Shown: positions 16,721 through 26,125, counted from the stretch's first letter. The stretch: DNA of 64,000 nt from Paraburkholderia youngii (GCF_013366925.1 NZ_JAALDK010000001.1:1061089-1125088), one strand, 5' to 3'. A program made the numbers and translations. The notes: generated by a model not told the origin, from the sequence alone.

Positions 16721-17608
16721 ATGCTAGTCATCTCCGATCCACGCGAATTCAGACTATCGGGGTCGGTGGTGTCGATCGGCATGTTCGATGGGGTCCATCA
16801 CGGACACCGACATGTGCTGCAGAAGTTGCGGGAACGAGGTGCGGTCTCGTCGCTTCCTACGGTGGTGGTCACGTTCGATCCTCATCCGCTCGCCACCTTG
16901 CGTCCCGCCGCCTGTCCCGCGTTCCTGTCCACGCTCGAAGGTCGGATGTCGCTGCTCGCATCCACAGGCCGCGTCGACTATTGCGTGGTGCTGCGGTTCG
17001 ATCGGGCTCGCAGCGAAGAGTCCGCAGACGATTTCGTCGAGCAAACGCTGGGCGGCAGACTCGGCATGCGCTCACTCGTCGTCGGCGAGAACTTTGCGTG
17101 CGGCAGCGGGCGACGGGGCGATATCGAGTATCTGAGCGCGCTCGGCGGCCGACTCGGGTTCGAGGTCGTTCCGGTGCCGTTGCAACTCGATTCGCGCATC
17201 GCGGGTGGCGCGCATTGCTCGTCGAGCGAGACCAGACGTTTGATCCAGCGAGGCGATATGGTCGCGGCCAATGCGATGCTGGCCCGTCCGCACGAGTTGC
17301 CCGGCACCGTGCACGGCCTGCTCGCGGCGCCTTGCCATGCAATCGACTTGACCGTGCCCGGTGACATGTGTTCACCCCCCGCCGGAAACTACGCCGGCAC
17401 CGTGAAAAAGCAGGGCGCGTCGCCGTGGACCAGCGCGGTCCTGCAGGTACGCGAGCAACAACCCGGCCGCGGTGGCCGCACGGTTCGCGTGCTGGCCGCG
17501 AGAACCACGAAGATCGTCATCGGTGACGCAATGACCGTTCGGTTCCTCGATCGAACCAACGTGACTGCGAGCCGCGTTGCGGTCGGCACGACAGCCGATC
17601 CAAAGTAA
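16721..17608 (+). CDS. Stand-alone FAD synthetase (RibF-like FMN adenylyltransferase)
   Basis: The N-terminal 190 residues are the RibF nucleotidyltransferase domain: GMFDGVHHGHRHVLQ (ATP-binding GxFDGxHxGH), VVVTFDPHPL, VVGENFACGSGRRG, then SSSETRRLIQRGDMVAANAM, equivalent to the SSTxIR signature. In bifunctional RibF a riboflavin-kinase domain follows; here the remaining hundred residues lack the kinase GxGRGxxxGxPT motif. The gene lies within the phenol operon, directly after the FAD-dependent monooxygenase and 17 bases before maleylacetate reductase, so it probably boosts FAD supply for that flavoenzyme pair. Confidence 0.85.
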   Translation: MLVISDPREFRLSGSVVSIGMFDGVHHGHRHVLQKLRERGAVSSLPTVVVTFDPHPLATLRPAACPAFLSTLEGRMSLLASTGRVDYCVVLRFDRARSEESADDFVEQTLGGRLGMRSLVVGENFACGSGRRGDIEYLSALGGRLGFEVVPVPLQLDSRIAGGAHCSSSETRRLIQRGDMVAANAMLARPHELPGTVHGLLAAPCHAIDLTVPGDMCSPPAGNYAGTVKKQGASPWTSAVLQVREQQPGRGGRTVRVLAARTTKIVIGDAMTVRFLDRTNVTASRVAVGTTADPK

Positions 17609-17625
17609 TTGAGGCGACTACTATC

Positions 17626-18696
17626 ATGAACGAGTTCGTTTATACGAGCCATGCTCAGCGCGTCGTATTTGGTGCCGGCGCTTTGAGCCGGCTGGAAGCG
17701 GAAGTCGAGCGGCTGCGCGCCCATCGCGCATTGATACTCGCGACTCCCGATCAGCGCGAGGACGCCGAGCGCGTTGCGGCACTTCTCGGCGCGCGCGTAG
17801 CTGGCGTGTTTGCGAAAGCGGCCATGCATGTGCCTATCGAAGTTGCCCGCGAGGCACGCGAGGTGGCGCGCCGTCTCGACGCTGACTGTGCGATCGCCAT
17901 CGGTGGAGGATCAACGACAGGACTCGGAAAGGCCATTGCATTGGAGTCGGACTTTCCGATCCTCGCTATTCCGACGACTTACGCCGGCTCTGAAATGACA
18001 CCGATCTACGGCATCACCGAAGCGGGTTTAAAAAAGACCGGCCGCGACAGTCGCGTGATACCGAGGACAGTGATTTACGATCCCGAGCTCACGTATTCGT
18101 TGCCGGTATCGCTGAGCGTGAGCAGCGCGATCAATGCGATTGCTCATGCGGCTGAAGGCCTTTACGCGGTGGACGCAAATCCGATCACGGATCTGATCGC
18201 GGGCGAGGGCATCGCCGCGATCGGACGGGCACTGCCGCTACTGACTCTCGATGCCGACGATGCGAACGTACGGCGCGCACGCGCGGATGCGCTGTATGGC
18301 GCATGGCTGTGCGGATCGGTGTTGGGGGCGGTGACGATGTCGCTGCACCATAAGCTTTGCCATACGCTCGGCGGAAGCTTCGACCTGCCGCACGCGCAGA
18401 CGCACGCGATCATCTTGCCGCACGCACTGGCCTACAACGCGAAGGCCGCCACACGTGCGATGGGGCGGATCGCGAGCGCGCTTTATGGCGTCAGCGCACC
18501 GCAAGCCGTATTCGACCTCGCGGAAAAGAACGGCGCACGGCTGGCGCTGAAAGACATCGGCATGAAAGAGTCGGACCTCGACAAGGCGTGCGCGATCGCG
18601 CTGCAGAATCAGTATCCGAATCCCCGGGCGCTAGAAAAGTCGGCGCTCAGGCGATTGCTACAGGACGCCTACGAAGGCGTGCGGCCGAGTATGTGA
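17626..18696 (+). CDS. Maleylacetate reductase
   Basis: A 356-residue iron-type alcohol dehydrogenase-fold enzyme of the maleylacetate reductase branch. The cofactor loop GGGSTTGLGKAIALE and the TTYAGSEMTPIYGITE motif are typical, as is HHKLCHTLGGSFDLPHAQTH. The enzyme reduces maleylacetate (and dechlorinates 2-chloromaleylacetate) with NAD(P)H to 3-oxoadipate. It acts directly after the hydroxyquinol dioxygenase encoded next, which makes the assignment firm. Confidence 0.93.
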   Translation: MNEFVYTSHAQRVVFGAGALSRLEAEVERLRAHRALILATPDQREDAERVAALLGARVAGVFAKAAMHVPIEVAREAREVARRLDADCAIAIGGGSTTGLGKAIALESDFPILAIPTTYAGSEMTPIYGITEAGLKKTGRDSRVIPRTVIYDPELTYSLPVSLSVSSAINAIAHAAEGLYAVDANPITDLIAGEGIAAIGRALPLLTLDADDANVRRARADALYGAWLCGSVLGAVTMSLHHKLCHTLGGSFDLPHAQTHAIILPHALAYNAKAATRAMGRIASALYGVSAPQAVFDLAEKNGARLALKDIGMKESDLDKACAIALQNQYPNPRALEKSALRRLLQDAYEGVRPSM

Positions 18697-18780
18697 CACG
18701 GCGAGTTCAGCAAGCGGTGTGACATAGGCTTTCGCATCGCTCGATTAGCGTTATCCACGCAACTTCCTCCGGAGCCAAAC

Positions 18781-19611
18781 ATGCGCAATCTCGACGAACA
18801 CACTGTCACGGACGCAGTGCTCGATCTGCTGGCCGCTACGCCGGATCCCCGTTTGAAGTTCGTCCTCACGAGCCTCATTACTCATTTGCACGATTTCGCC
18901 CGCGACGTCGAACTGACCGAAGCCGAATTGCGCGCTGGGATCGAATTTCTGACCCGGACCGGGCACAAGTGCGACGACAAACGTCAGGAATTCATCCTGT
19001 TGAGCGACGTGCTGGGATTGTCGATGCTGACCGTCGCGATGAACAACAGGAAGCCGCGAGGTTGCACGGAATCGACGGTGTTCGGCCCATTCCACGTGGA
19101 CGGCGCGCCCGAGTACGCAAACGGTGCGGACATCGCCAATGGGGCATCGGGCGAACCTTGCATCGTGCGTGGCACGGTGAAGAACCTCGACGGCGTACCG
19201 GTGGCGGGTGCGCGGATCGAAGTGTGGCAGGCCGACGCCGCGGGTAATTACGACGTTCAGTACCCGAATCTCGACATCCATCAGGCGAGAGGCGTGCTCA
19301 GCTCACAGGAGGACGGCAGCTTCGAATTTCGTACCGTGCTCGCCGTCGCCTACCCGATTCCGGACGATGGCCCGGTCGGGGAACTGCTGCGCGCGACTGC
19401 GCGACACCCGTGGCGTCCTGCGCACCTTCATTTCATGATCAACGCAAAGAACTATCAGACCCTCGTCACGCATGTGTTCCGCGAAGGGGATCGCTATCTG
19501 GATTCCGATGCCGTATTCGGCGTGAGAGAAACGCTGGTGGCGGAGTGGGTCAAACAGCCGGACGGTGGCTACACGCTAGACTACGATTTTGTGCTGAACT
19601 CAGTGAACTGA
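18781..19611 (+). CDS. Hydroxyquinol 1,2-dioxygenase (intradiol)
   Basis: The 276-residue protein has the N-terminal helical dimerisation domain of catechol-type dioxygenases and the intradiol Fe(III) core. The likely iron ligands are Tyr157 (GNYDVQYP), Tyr191 (AVAYPIPDDGP), His215 and His217 (RPAHLHF), with spacing close to the Nocardioides enzyme. It opens the ring of hydroxyquinol, possibly chlorohydroxyquinol, to maleylacetate. It is the last gene of the cluster on this strand and ends facing the LysR gene. Confidence 0.93.
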   Translation: MRNLDEHTVTDAVLDLLAATPDPRLKFVLTSLITHLHDFARDVELTEAELRAGIEFLTRTGHKCDDKRQEFILLSDVLGLSMLTVAMNNRKPRGCTESTVFGPFHVDGAPEYANGADIANGASGEPCIVRGTVKNLDGVPVAGARIEVWQADAAGNYDVQYPNLDIHQARGVLSSQEDGSFEFRTVLAVAYPIPDDGPVGELLRATARHPWRPAHLHFMINAKNYQTLVTHVFREGDRYLDSDAVFGVRETLVAEWVKQPDGGYTLDYDFVLNSVN

Positions 19612-19742
19612 GCCAGGCGGTGCACATATCGTGTGTGCCGCAGCCGTAGCAAAGATCTTGCGACGCCCGCGGATTCCGATGCGAACTTCCATCCGGATTC
19701 GCGTTCGGGTTTCCATTCGATCCCGCCGTGGCGGAATGCAGT

Positions 19743-20681
19743 TCAGCACCGCGTCGAAAAGAGCTTGCGAAAGGTATTGCGAAGCCACTGGTTGCCGGGC
19801 TCGAGGTGACATCGATCGTGCCAGTACTGGGCGATTTCGAGCCTGGGCAGCTCGATCGGCGGCTCAACCAGTTGCAAATCGAGATCGCGGCACATTGCAA
19901 CGGCGAGGCTTCGCGGCACGGTTGCGATAACATCCGAGTGTTTCGCTATCAGCGCCGCCGACGTAAAGACCGGAACCCGACACACGATGTTCCGGCTCGG
20001 TACCTGGGACTCGATGAGCCGCTCTACGGCCAGGTGTTCGTGACCGGTGCCCAGTGCGGACACGAGTGCATGCTTCTCCGCGATGAAATCCGCTTTGCTC
20101 GGATGACTGCCGATGCGCGGGTGGTCCCTGCGCGTTACGCTCACATAGGACTCAGTCCACAGCGGGACGCGCCGGATACCCATCGTCAGCGAAGGGAAGG
20201 AGCCGATCGCGAGGTCGACGAGACCCGACTCGAGCCACAGATCTAGATGTTGCGCATCGCAGGGAATCGACTGTACGCAGATGCCGGGTGCTTCCGCCGC
20301 GAGATAGTTCAGAAGTGCCGGGAAGATCTTGATTGCCCCCGCATCGACCAGAAAGAAACTGAATTTGCGTGTCGACATCTTCGGATCGAATGATGCGTAC
20401 TCGGAGCGAAGAGCGCGAAAGTTCTTGAGTATCGACCTCACGGGTTCCGACAGCTCGAGCGCTTTGGGCGTCGGCTCCATGCGCAATCCCACACGCACGA
20501 ACAGCGGGTCGCCAAAATACAGTCGCAGCCGCGCGAGCGTCTTGCTCAACGCGGGCTGCGAAAGGTTGAGCACGCGCGCGGCTTTGGTGAGGCTGTGTTC
20601 GGTCAGCAGGACATCGAATACTTGCAGATGGTGAAGATCGAGTTCGAGGTCGCTCTCACTCTTTTGGGGAATGGTGTGCAT
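19743..20681 (-). CDS. LysR-family regulator, probable controller of the phenol cluster
   Basis: A 312-residue LysR protein with HTH text LHHLQVFDVLLTEHSLTKAA and the NodD/NahR-like subgroup signature (NLSQPALSKTLARLRLYFGD, MEPTPKALEL). Regulators of this subgroup often sense aromatic compounds. It is convergent with the dioxygenase gene, 131 bases apart. Placement at the end of the cluster resembles TcpR-type arrangements, so it probably activates the operon, yet the intervening promoter region is 7 kb away and this link is inferred. Confidence 0.9.
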   Translation of the reverse strand: MHTIPQKSESDLELDLHHLQVFDVLLTEHSLTKAARVLNLSQPALSKTLARLRLYFGDPLFVRVGLRMEPTPKALELSEPVRSILKNFRALRSEYASFDPKMSTRKFSFFLVDAGAIKIFPALLNYLAAEAPGICVQSIPCDAQHLDLWLESGLVDLAIGSFPSLTMGIRRVPLWTESYVSVTRRDHPRIGSHPSKADFIAEKHALVSALGTGHEHLAVERLIESQVPSRNIVCRVPVFTSAALIAKHSDVIATVPRSLAVAMCRDLDLQLVEPPIELPRLEIAQYWHDRCHLEPGNQWLRNTFRKLFSTRC

Positions 20682-21268
20682 GCAGAAGCAGCCCTATCAA
20701 TCTTTGATTGGCCACTGTAGCCGATTCAGAAATCGCTGCCACTCGGCGTTATCACCGACGTCGTGCGTGCTTTTCAAAGCGCGCCAATCGCCAAATCCTG
20801 CCGCCGTGGAGTGTACCGTGGCGAGCACGCATGGTTCTGTGATTATTCGAAATATCTGGAACGAACGGCCGATACCGCACGCACGCATCCCGGAGCTGAA
20901 GATCGCCGTTTCGGATCACTGTGAACGGGCCGGTGTCGGCAGGCTGGCGTCGACCAACCACCGAGCCGAGCGCGCAGTCATGCGATAGGCTACCCTGTCA
21001 GGTGTCGAAGTAATGAAAATGGTCAGGAAAATGGCAGATGAAAGACGCGGGTATTAGCGGACTGTGTCGAGCAATCCTATTCGCCGAATATATAAGTGAT
21101 CCTGATCTTCCAGGAACCGCGTCGTCGCAATATTCTTATCGCGACACAACCCGTGTCCATCGTTTGCGTTCTCGGGGGCAACATGCCTGGCCTTTTCCCG
21201 AGCCGCATAGCAAATTGACGACTACCATGGAACACATCAGCCCGGACCGGTGCGAGCAATCGCCGTGC
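20682..21268. other. Intergenic region, no feature recognised
   Basis: About 590 bases without a supportable gene; it must contain the promoter of the LysR gene. Short frames here have no ribosome-binding site and no recognisable sequence. Confidence 0.5.
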
Positions 21269-21526
21269 TTATTGACCCCCATACTCCGCGTTTATGCGGT
21301 CGAGTTCGCCCGATTGGCGTGCCTGCTCAAGCTCCTGCTTAACCTGGGCCCGGGTCTTTCCCATTGGAGCGCCAGCGTCACTCCTCGTGGCGGGCACACC
21401 ACCCACAGAATTTGTCGAAGACACGCTGGGATTTGTGGGCTGTGTTGCGGGCGCCATATCCTGCGCCTGGACATATCCGAATGCAATAACCGCGGCGATT
21501 GCTACCACGACTTTTGGCGATTTCAT
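21269..21526 (-). CDS. DUF4148-like small secreted protein
   Basis: The 85-residue protein starts MKSPKVVVAIAAVIAFGYVQA, a Sec signal peptide with an AQA-type cleavage site, and ends with the DUF4148-like pattern KTRAQVKQELEQARQSGELD. The start at 21526 is chosen because GGAG lies nine bases upstream; an in-frame ATG 15 bases earlier is less likely. DUF4148 proteins are frequent in Burkholderiaceae and of unknown function. Confidence 0.82.
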   Translation of the reverse strand: MKSPKVVVAIAAVIAFGYVQAQDMAPATQPTNPSVSSTNSVGGVPATRSDAGAPMGKTRAQVKQELEQARQSGELDRINAEYGGQ

Positions 21527-21642
21527 ATCTATGTACTCCATGAAGTTCGATAGGTTTGGTTTTCTGGCTCGCGGCCCAATCAACGCGTGGTCATTGAAAT
21601 TTCCGCGTGCGGGTCAGGCCTGCGTTGGCGACATAGGGCGAG

Positions 21643-21912
21643 CTAGCTGCCCTGAAAGATATCGCACGAAAGGCCCACTGTGCACGGCGCACCGTTTCTG
21701 GCTTTGCCGCTGCCGCTGCTTCCACCGGGCTGGGGTCCATAGCCCGGGTCAGTGGTGTGGTCCATAGCCGTGCCCGGCTGAACAGTTGTCATGGGCTGCT
21801 GCGCAGACGACGGGTCGGTTGCGCCCGGCGGTTGCATTTGCTGCGACTGGGCGGCGCCGGTCGCACCGAGCAGGTACACCGCACTGACTATACCTATAAG
21901 TTGCACTTTCAT
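21643..21912 (-). CDS. Small secreted protein with C-terminal Cys-Cys motif
   Basis: Residues 1-22 are a Sec signal peptide (MKVQLIGIVSAVYLLGATGA), followed by a Pro/Gln/Thr-rich low-complexity stretch and a conserved-looking tail, APCTVGLSCDIFQGS. GAGGTGACGAG precedes the ATG. The tail resembles that of the small protein at 42752 (ACVGPASFCDLFFGS), so both may belong to one exported peptide family with a possible disulfide. Function unknown. Confidence 0.72.
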   Translation of the reverse strand: MKVQLIGIVSAVYLLGATGAAQSQQMQPPGATDPSSAQQPMTTVQPGTAMDHTTDPGYGPQPGGSSGSGKARNGAPCTVGLSCDIFQGS

Positions 21913-22954
21913 CTCGTCACCTCTTTTTCGTCAATGGGTTGCAAAAAGCACGATCCTCGAATAACAAGGAAATTGGCATCCCGTGTAGCGTGCGAAAGTT
22001 GCAATAGACCTTTTCTCGCTACTTGCCGATTCTTTTTTCGCTCCATCAGATGCCAAACAGCGTCGTCTCCAACGACGTTTAGCCGAGCAAATGCGAGGTT
22101 GGCTTGTGGCACCGTTTGCGCGCAACGCCTGACCTATTCGATGACTACGTGGGCGAGGCTGGGACCGGGCGGGGCAGAGGGGGTGCGCAACAAGTGTGCT
22201 GGCGAAAGGACGTTGTCAAGTCATTGACCAATAAGAACCTTGCTGCATCTATGTTATAGAACACTAAGGTCGCGATTGACAGCGGAATCGACAATCGGCA
22301 AATCAGGGACGACAGTTGCGCCTAGTCGTTCGCACCGCTAGGCGCGCCAAAGGGTGCTTTGCGGTTTGTAAGTGGTCGAGACGGCGACGCGCCTACCAGC
22401 ATCGATCCGCGATGGTCTTTGAAGACAGTCCACGCTCAATCGTGCATGAAGTCCGAAAATTCTTCGATCAGATGTGCCAAGGGTCGGGTCTCCTGTTGTG
22501 GCTGCTCCAGACAATCGAGAAAACGCGGCCATGATCTGGCCGTTGAAACGAATCGCTGACGAGACCAGCGACAATGGCGAATCCGCTGGCGTCGACACTG
22601 AAGGCGCACCCAGCGATCAGCGGCAGCCTCTACGTCCTGTGCGACGAACGTGAATTCACTGATATCGAAGTATTGGGCGCGACAACGAGGAGTTCAGCGG
22701 CGATCTGTCGAAGTGCCGCGCGCGCAAAACCCCGTTCGGAACAATGCGCAAGAAAATGCTCACGCTCCTCTGGCCATGATCCATCCCGATAGCGACCCAA
22801 CGCTTGCGGATAGCTATAGATGCCTCAAAGATGATCCACGTTCCCATTTCGCGACCCGGTACTGCAACGCTCCGGTGATGACGATTTGCCATGATGAGTT
22901 GCGGGCGGCGCCCGCGCCGGGCAGCCGCCACTCTTTTGGCACGAGGGCCGAGTC
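21913..22954. other. Long intergenic region without a supportable gene
   Basis: About 1 kb between small secreted-protein genes and the DJ-1 gene. Several short frames occur on both strands, none with both a ribosome-binding site and a recognisable domain. The minus-strand stretch around 22440-22500 reads LIEEFSDFMHD in one frame and may be a scrap of a lost gene. Confidence 0.4.
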
Positions 22955-23641
22955 TCATTGACGCTTGCTCAACTTCTCCAGCAATGCCTTTGCGGCCGGC
23001 CCCGACGATGCGGGATTCTGCCCGGTGAGCAGCAGCCCGTCTTCGAGCACATACGGCTGCCAGTCGGGGCCCTTCGAAAAGTTTCCGCCCTTCGCCTTGA
23101 GCTCGTCTTCAACGAGGAACGGGACCACCTTGGTGAGCCCAACCGCTTCCTCTTCGCTGTTCGTAAAGCCGGTGACCGACTTGCCGTTGACGAGCGGCTT
23201 GCCATCCGGACCCTTCACGTATCGCAGAACCCCGGGCGCGTGGCAGACGAGATCGACGGGCTTCCCGGCCGCGATCGTGCGCTCGATAAGCCCGATGGAG
23301 ACAGGGTCTTCCGCGAGATCCCAGAGTGGACCATGGCCGCCGGGGTAGAACACGGCGTCGAATTCGTCATGGGCGACATCCTTGAGCTTTGCCGTGTTGC
23401 CCAGGTCCGCCACTGCAGCCGGGTCGGCTTCGAAGCGACGTGTCAGGTCAGTCTGAAAGTCCGGCTCGTTGCTCTTGGGGTCTAGTGGAGGCTTGCCACC
23501 CTTGGGCGACGCGAGCACGATCTGCGCGCCGGCGTCCTTGAACACGTAGTAGGGCGCGGCGAGTTCCTCGAGCCAGAACCCGGTCTTGCGTCCCGTATTG
23601 CCCAATTCGTCGTGCGAAGTCAAAACCATCAGAATCTTCAC
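22955..23641 (-). CDS. DJ-1/PfpI-family glutamine amidotransferase-like protein (Hsp31 class)
   Basis: The 228-residue protein begins KILMVLTSHDELG and has the nucleophile elbow VDLVCHAPGVLR with Cys133-His134 and an early acidic residue in GFWLEELAAPYYVF, the layout of class I amidotransferase-like glyoxalase III/Hsp31 chaperones. The GGHGPLWDLAED motif supports this. Such proteins detoxify methylglyoxal or act as holding chaperones. It is a single-gene unit. Confidence 0.9.
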   Translation of the reverse strand: MKILMVLTSHDELGNTGRKTGFWLEELAAPYYVFKDAGAQIVLASPKGGKPPLDPKSNEPDFQTDLTRRFEADPAAVADLGNTAKLKDVAHDEFDAVFYPGGHGPLWDLAEDPVSIGLIERTIAAGKPVDLVCHAPGVLRYVKGPDGKPLVNGKSVTGFTNSEEEAVGLTKVVPFLVEDELKAKGGNFSKGPDWQPYVLEDGLLLTGQNPASSGPAAKALLEKLSKRQ

Positions 23642-23733
23642 GATGCTCTCCTTGAATGCATTTTCACAACTTCCGGTTGCAGAGAATTCCGGTCGACGCG
23701 CTTGGCGCGCCGAATCAGATTACCGATCCGCCA

Positions 23734-24231
23734 TCAGCCCAAAGCAGCAAGATGAATCATGGCGTTCACGTTCACGGGAAGGACAGGCGTTCGGGTAGAG
23801 GGCCGGTAGATGATATCGCCGCGACGGATCGCTTTGCCGCTCACCGCGCACATGCCGGCCCGGCGTGCCTTTGCGCAGACCCAGATTTGATAGCCGTAGT
23901 GGCACGAGGCGGAGCACCAGCGCAACACAACGGTTCGGGGGGAGAGGCGCTCGAGCAGCGTAACGACGGCTGCGCAGGGTGCGTCGATCGTAGCGTCGCG
24001 CCCTTTGCCGCACCTTCCGTCGTTGCGGTGTGGCCCGGCGATGCGCGCACTGGGTGCGGGTTCGGTGGAGCTGAGGCTCTGTGCGCGTGATTCCGCCGCA
24101 CCCAGCCTGTCGAGTAGCAGGAGTGTCTGCTCCCATGGGTCCGGGCGTGAGGCGTGTTTGTTGCCAGCCATTGCCGCCACGTTCGCGCGGCTATTTCGCG
24201 AACGTGTTCGAAGTCCCTCGTCCGTGTTCAT
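23734..24231 (-). CDS. DUF3331-like protein
   Basis: The C-terminal hundred residues match the pattern of DUF3331 proteins, known almost only from Burkholderia relatives: VTLLERLSPRTVVLRWCSAS, CHYGYQIWVC, RAGMCAVSGKAIRRGDIIYR, then PVNVNAMI. The paired Cys residues and the SGxxIRRGDxxYRP motif look like a small treble-clef or zinc-binding module, though metal binding is an inference. The start at 24231 (MNTDEG) is tentative; an ATG at 24171 is also possible. Function unknown. Confidence 0.75.
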   Translation of the reverse strand: MNTDEGLRTRSRNSRANVAAMAGNKHASRPDPWEQTLLLLDRLGAAESRAQSLSSTEPAPSARIAGPHRNDGRCGKGRDATIDAPCAAVVTLLERLSPRTVVLRWCSASCHYGYQIWVCAKARRAGMCAVSGKAIRRGDIIYRPSTRTPVLPVNVNAMIHLAALG

Positions 24232-24317
24232 GCGAGGCCTCAGATGAAGATTGATAGCGCCACAATGCAACCGGTGCAATTGCGCGGGAAGCTCGCTCTC
24301 GAGCGGGCCGCGCGCGT

Positions 24318-24551
24318 TTACTTGATGAGTCCCTTCTGTCGTCGATAGACGTCGGTAGGCAGGCCACCCCATCCCCAGTTTTCCGTTGGCACTTCTTCGA
24401 TGACGACGAAGGTCGCCTCCAGCGGTTTGTTCAGCACGTCAAGCATGAGGTGGCTCACGCCCTTGATAAGCTGGGCCTTTTCTTCCGCGGTGACGGAATC
24501 CGTGCCGGGCCGTGTGCCCTCGCGTGTAACCTGAATTGTGACGATCGGCAT
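24318..24551 (-). CDS. 4-oxalocrotonate tautomerase-family enzyme
   Basis: The 77-residue protein begins MPIVTIQVTREG, giving the N-terminal catalytic Pro1 after Met removal, and continues with the small beta-alpha-beta unit EKAQLIKGVSHLMLDVLNKP and a C-terminal NWGWGG pattern. Family members tautomerise enol/keto acids in aromatic degradation or act as dehalogenases. A partner pathway is not evident next to it, although the aromatic cluster is 5 kb away. Confidence 0.88.
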   Translation of the reverse strand: MPIVTIQVTREGTRPGTDSVTAEEKAQLIKGVSHLMLDVLNKPLEATFVVIEEVPTENWGWGGLPTDVYRRQKGLIK

Positions 24552-24640
24552 TTCGCTTTCCTTAATGTTGATCTTTGCAAGGCGCGCCGGCGAACGGCGC
24601 TCCTCGTCTGTCTGGCGGAGCCAGTGGAGCGCAGCGCGCT

Positions 24641-24730
24641 TTAGTGGCCGGCGACCTGACCGCCGTCGACGTGAAGGATTTCGCCCGTCACGAATGGCGC
24701 CGAGTCGAGATAGAGAATGGCGTTCACCAT
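24641..24730 (-). pseudogene. 3' scrap of an SDR gene
   Basis: The reverse strand reads NAILYLDSAPFVTGEILHVD followed by GGQVAGH and a stop. This is the C-terminal signature of SDR enzymes (LxLxxSAPFVTGExLHVDGGQ). The rest of the gene is missing, so it is a 5'-truncated remnant. A matching-type N-terminal SDR scrap lies at 37155-37266. Confidence 0.8.
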
Positions 24731-24959
24731 CTAAACCTCGAAATAGGTTGGACTATCTTTCTGATCGGGCTTGCTGTTCCGATGACGACAAATTTACGCA
24801 TCTACGCCTCCGGCGTGAATACGGGACGTGGACAAACAGTTGTGAGTCGCAGGAACAAATGGCAGCAAGCCGGGCGCGATGACGCGCAGTGAAAAAGCCA
24901 TACGAAGGACGCTTACTTTGCTTGGGATCAGGCTAGCTTCCATGCGACTGCGTCAACAA

Positions 24960-25180
24960 CGTTCTGGCGATTGTTCCCGCCGCACGTTCGTCGAGCGGGT
25001 TCGCGTCGACATGGCGTGGAAACTCCTGGAGGACCCTGATTCGCCGCTCAAGACGCTAGCATTCAAATGCGGCGCTTTCATCGCGCCCCGCATATGCGCA
25101 TGGCGTTGTCTCGGGGGGCTGAGCATCACGCCAAAAGAACTTCACGTGCGATTCCGGGGGAGGGACGAGTGCATAACGAC
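24960..25180 (+). pseudogene. Decayed AraC-type regulator C terminus
   Basis: One frame reads RRTFVERVRVDMAWKLLEDP, then DSPLKTLAFKCG and, after compensating frameshifts, SITPKELHVRFRG. This parallels the intact AraC end at the window start (SVFVEQVRVDTARKLLENTD, APLKTVAFKCG, NVTPKQYRMRFRG). Even the sequence after the domain (GAGTGCATAACGA) resembles the overlap into mug. It is a decayed paralogous copy. Confidence 0.8.
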
Positions 25181-25329
25181 GATTCCCGGTCCGAGTTGGC
25201 TACCGAGAACTCAGTATGACGGCTGACGTGTCGCGTGAATGAATAAGCGGCTGTAGATATTGGGCATGCGCTTCGGAACGCCTTGAAAGTTCACTATCGC
25301 GTTGACTCAGCATGCATTCGCCTTCGGTC

Positions 25330-25721
25330 GTCACGCCGCTCTCGCATAGAAGATACGCATTGTTTCGCAGCGTTTCAGTAACGAAGGACATGAAAGACCG
25401 AATTTTTCGGCTCGTCCCGCGCCGCTTGAGATGAAGCAGGTTGACCGGCGTTGATTTCTGCTCGTATGACCGAAAAGTGGGCACCAGATTTCCGCGGTTG
25501 CGAAACTCCGGTAACGGAAACGCAAATGTGGCTGACCAGATCGCGCGGATGCGTGGGTTCTCCATGCTCGGCGAAATAAGCGGGAGCCGCGAAGGTTTGC
25601 CGCCGCATGGAGCCGAAACGCCCCCAAATGTGGACGATTCTTCGAGATGACCGATACTTATGGCGATATCCACGCCTTCCTCAAGCAGGCGTGTGAGACG
25701 ATCTGGGCAAACCGCGTTCAC
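25330..25721 (-). pseudogene. Frameshifted LysR effector-domain remnant
   Basis: On the minus strand, DRLTRLLEEGVDIAISIGHL is followed in another frame by TFAAPAYFAEHGEPTHPRDL and VSHICVSVTG. Both pieces are typical of LysR substrate-binding domains (DVAIRIG, ASPAYLxxHGxPxxPxDL). At least one frameshift separates them and the HTH region is gone. Confidence 0.75.
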
Positions 25722-25732
25722 GCTGACTGCTC

Positions 25733-26125
25733 AACGGAAGTGCGGGCTTTCAGAGTCTGCAACCCTCGAGTCTGGCCACTTGGGCGCCCGGGCAGTTCGT
25801 CGTCGGCCCTTTCACGACGGCCCCTCTTCAAACGCAGTCGCCTGAAAGAAGCGGCGCAGCTGCGTGAGGCGCAACAACAGGAGGCTGCGATCGCCTACGA
25901 GGAGACGGTGCTGGGCGCGTGGCAGGAGGTGGACGACGCGCTCGTAACCTACGAGGCCGAACAGCGCCGCCGCGACCGGCTGGCGCAGGCCGTGACCATG
26001 AACGAGCGCGCGCTCTCGGTCGCGCAGGAGCAAACCTCGAACAGCGCAGAGCCACGGCGGCCACGAATCTTATTACGCTTTGTAAAGCGCTGCGAGCGGG
26101 ATGGCAGTCGACCTATGGCGGGTAA
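25733..26125 (+). pseudogene. Decayed NodT-type outer-membrane factor, 3' part
   Basis: The segment matches the C terminus of the intact NodT gene at 5170-5629: LREAQQQEAAIAYEETVLGA, WQEVDDALVTYEAEQRRRDR, then ATNLITLCKALRAGWQSTYG and a stop. An internal deletion removes the RYKAGALDYLDVLNVQRQ segment, and the 5' two thirds of the gene are absent. It is a pseudogene of an efflux outer-membrane protein. Confidence 0.85.

Noticed and set aside
22316..22961. Several short frames in the 1-kb gap before the DJ-1 gene
   Set aside because: None has both a good start and a recognisable sequence. They may be traces of a lost gene but cannot be named.
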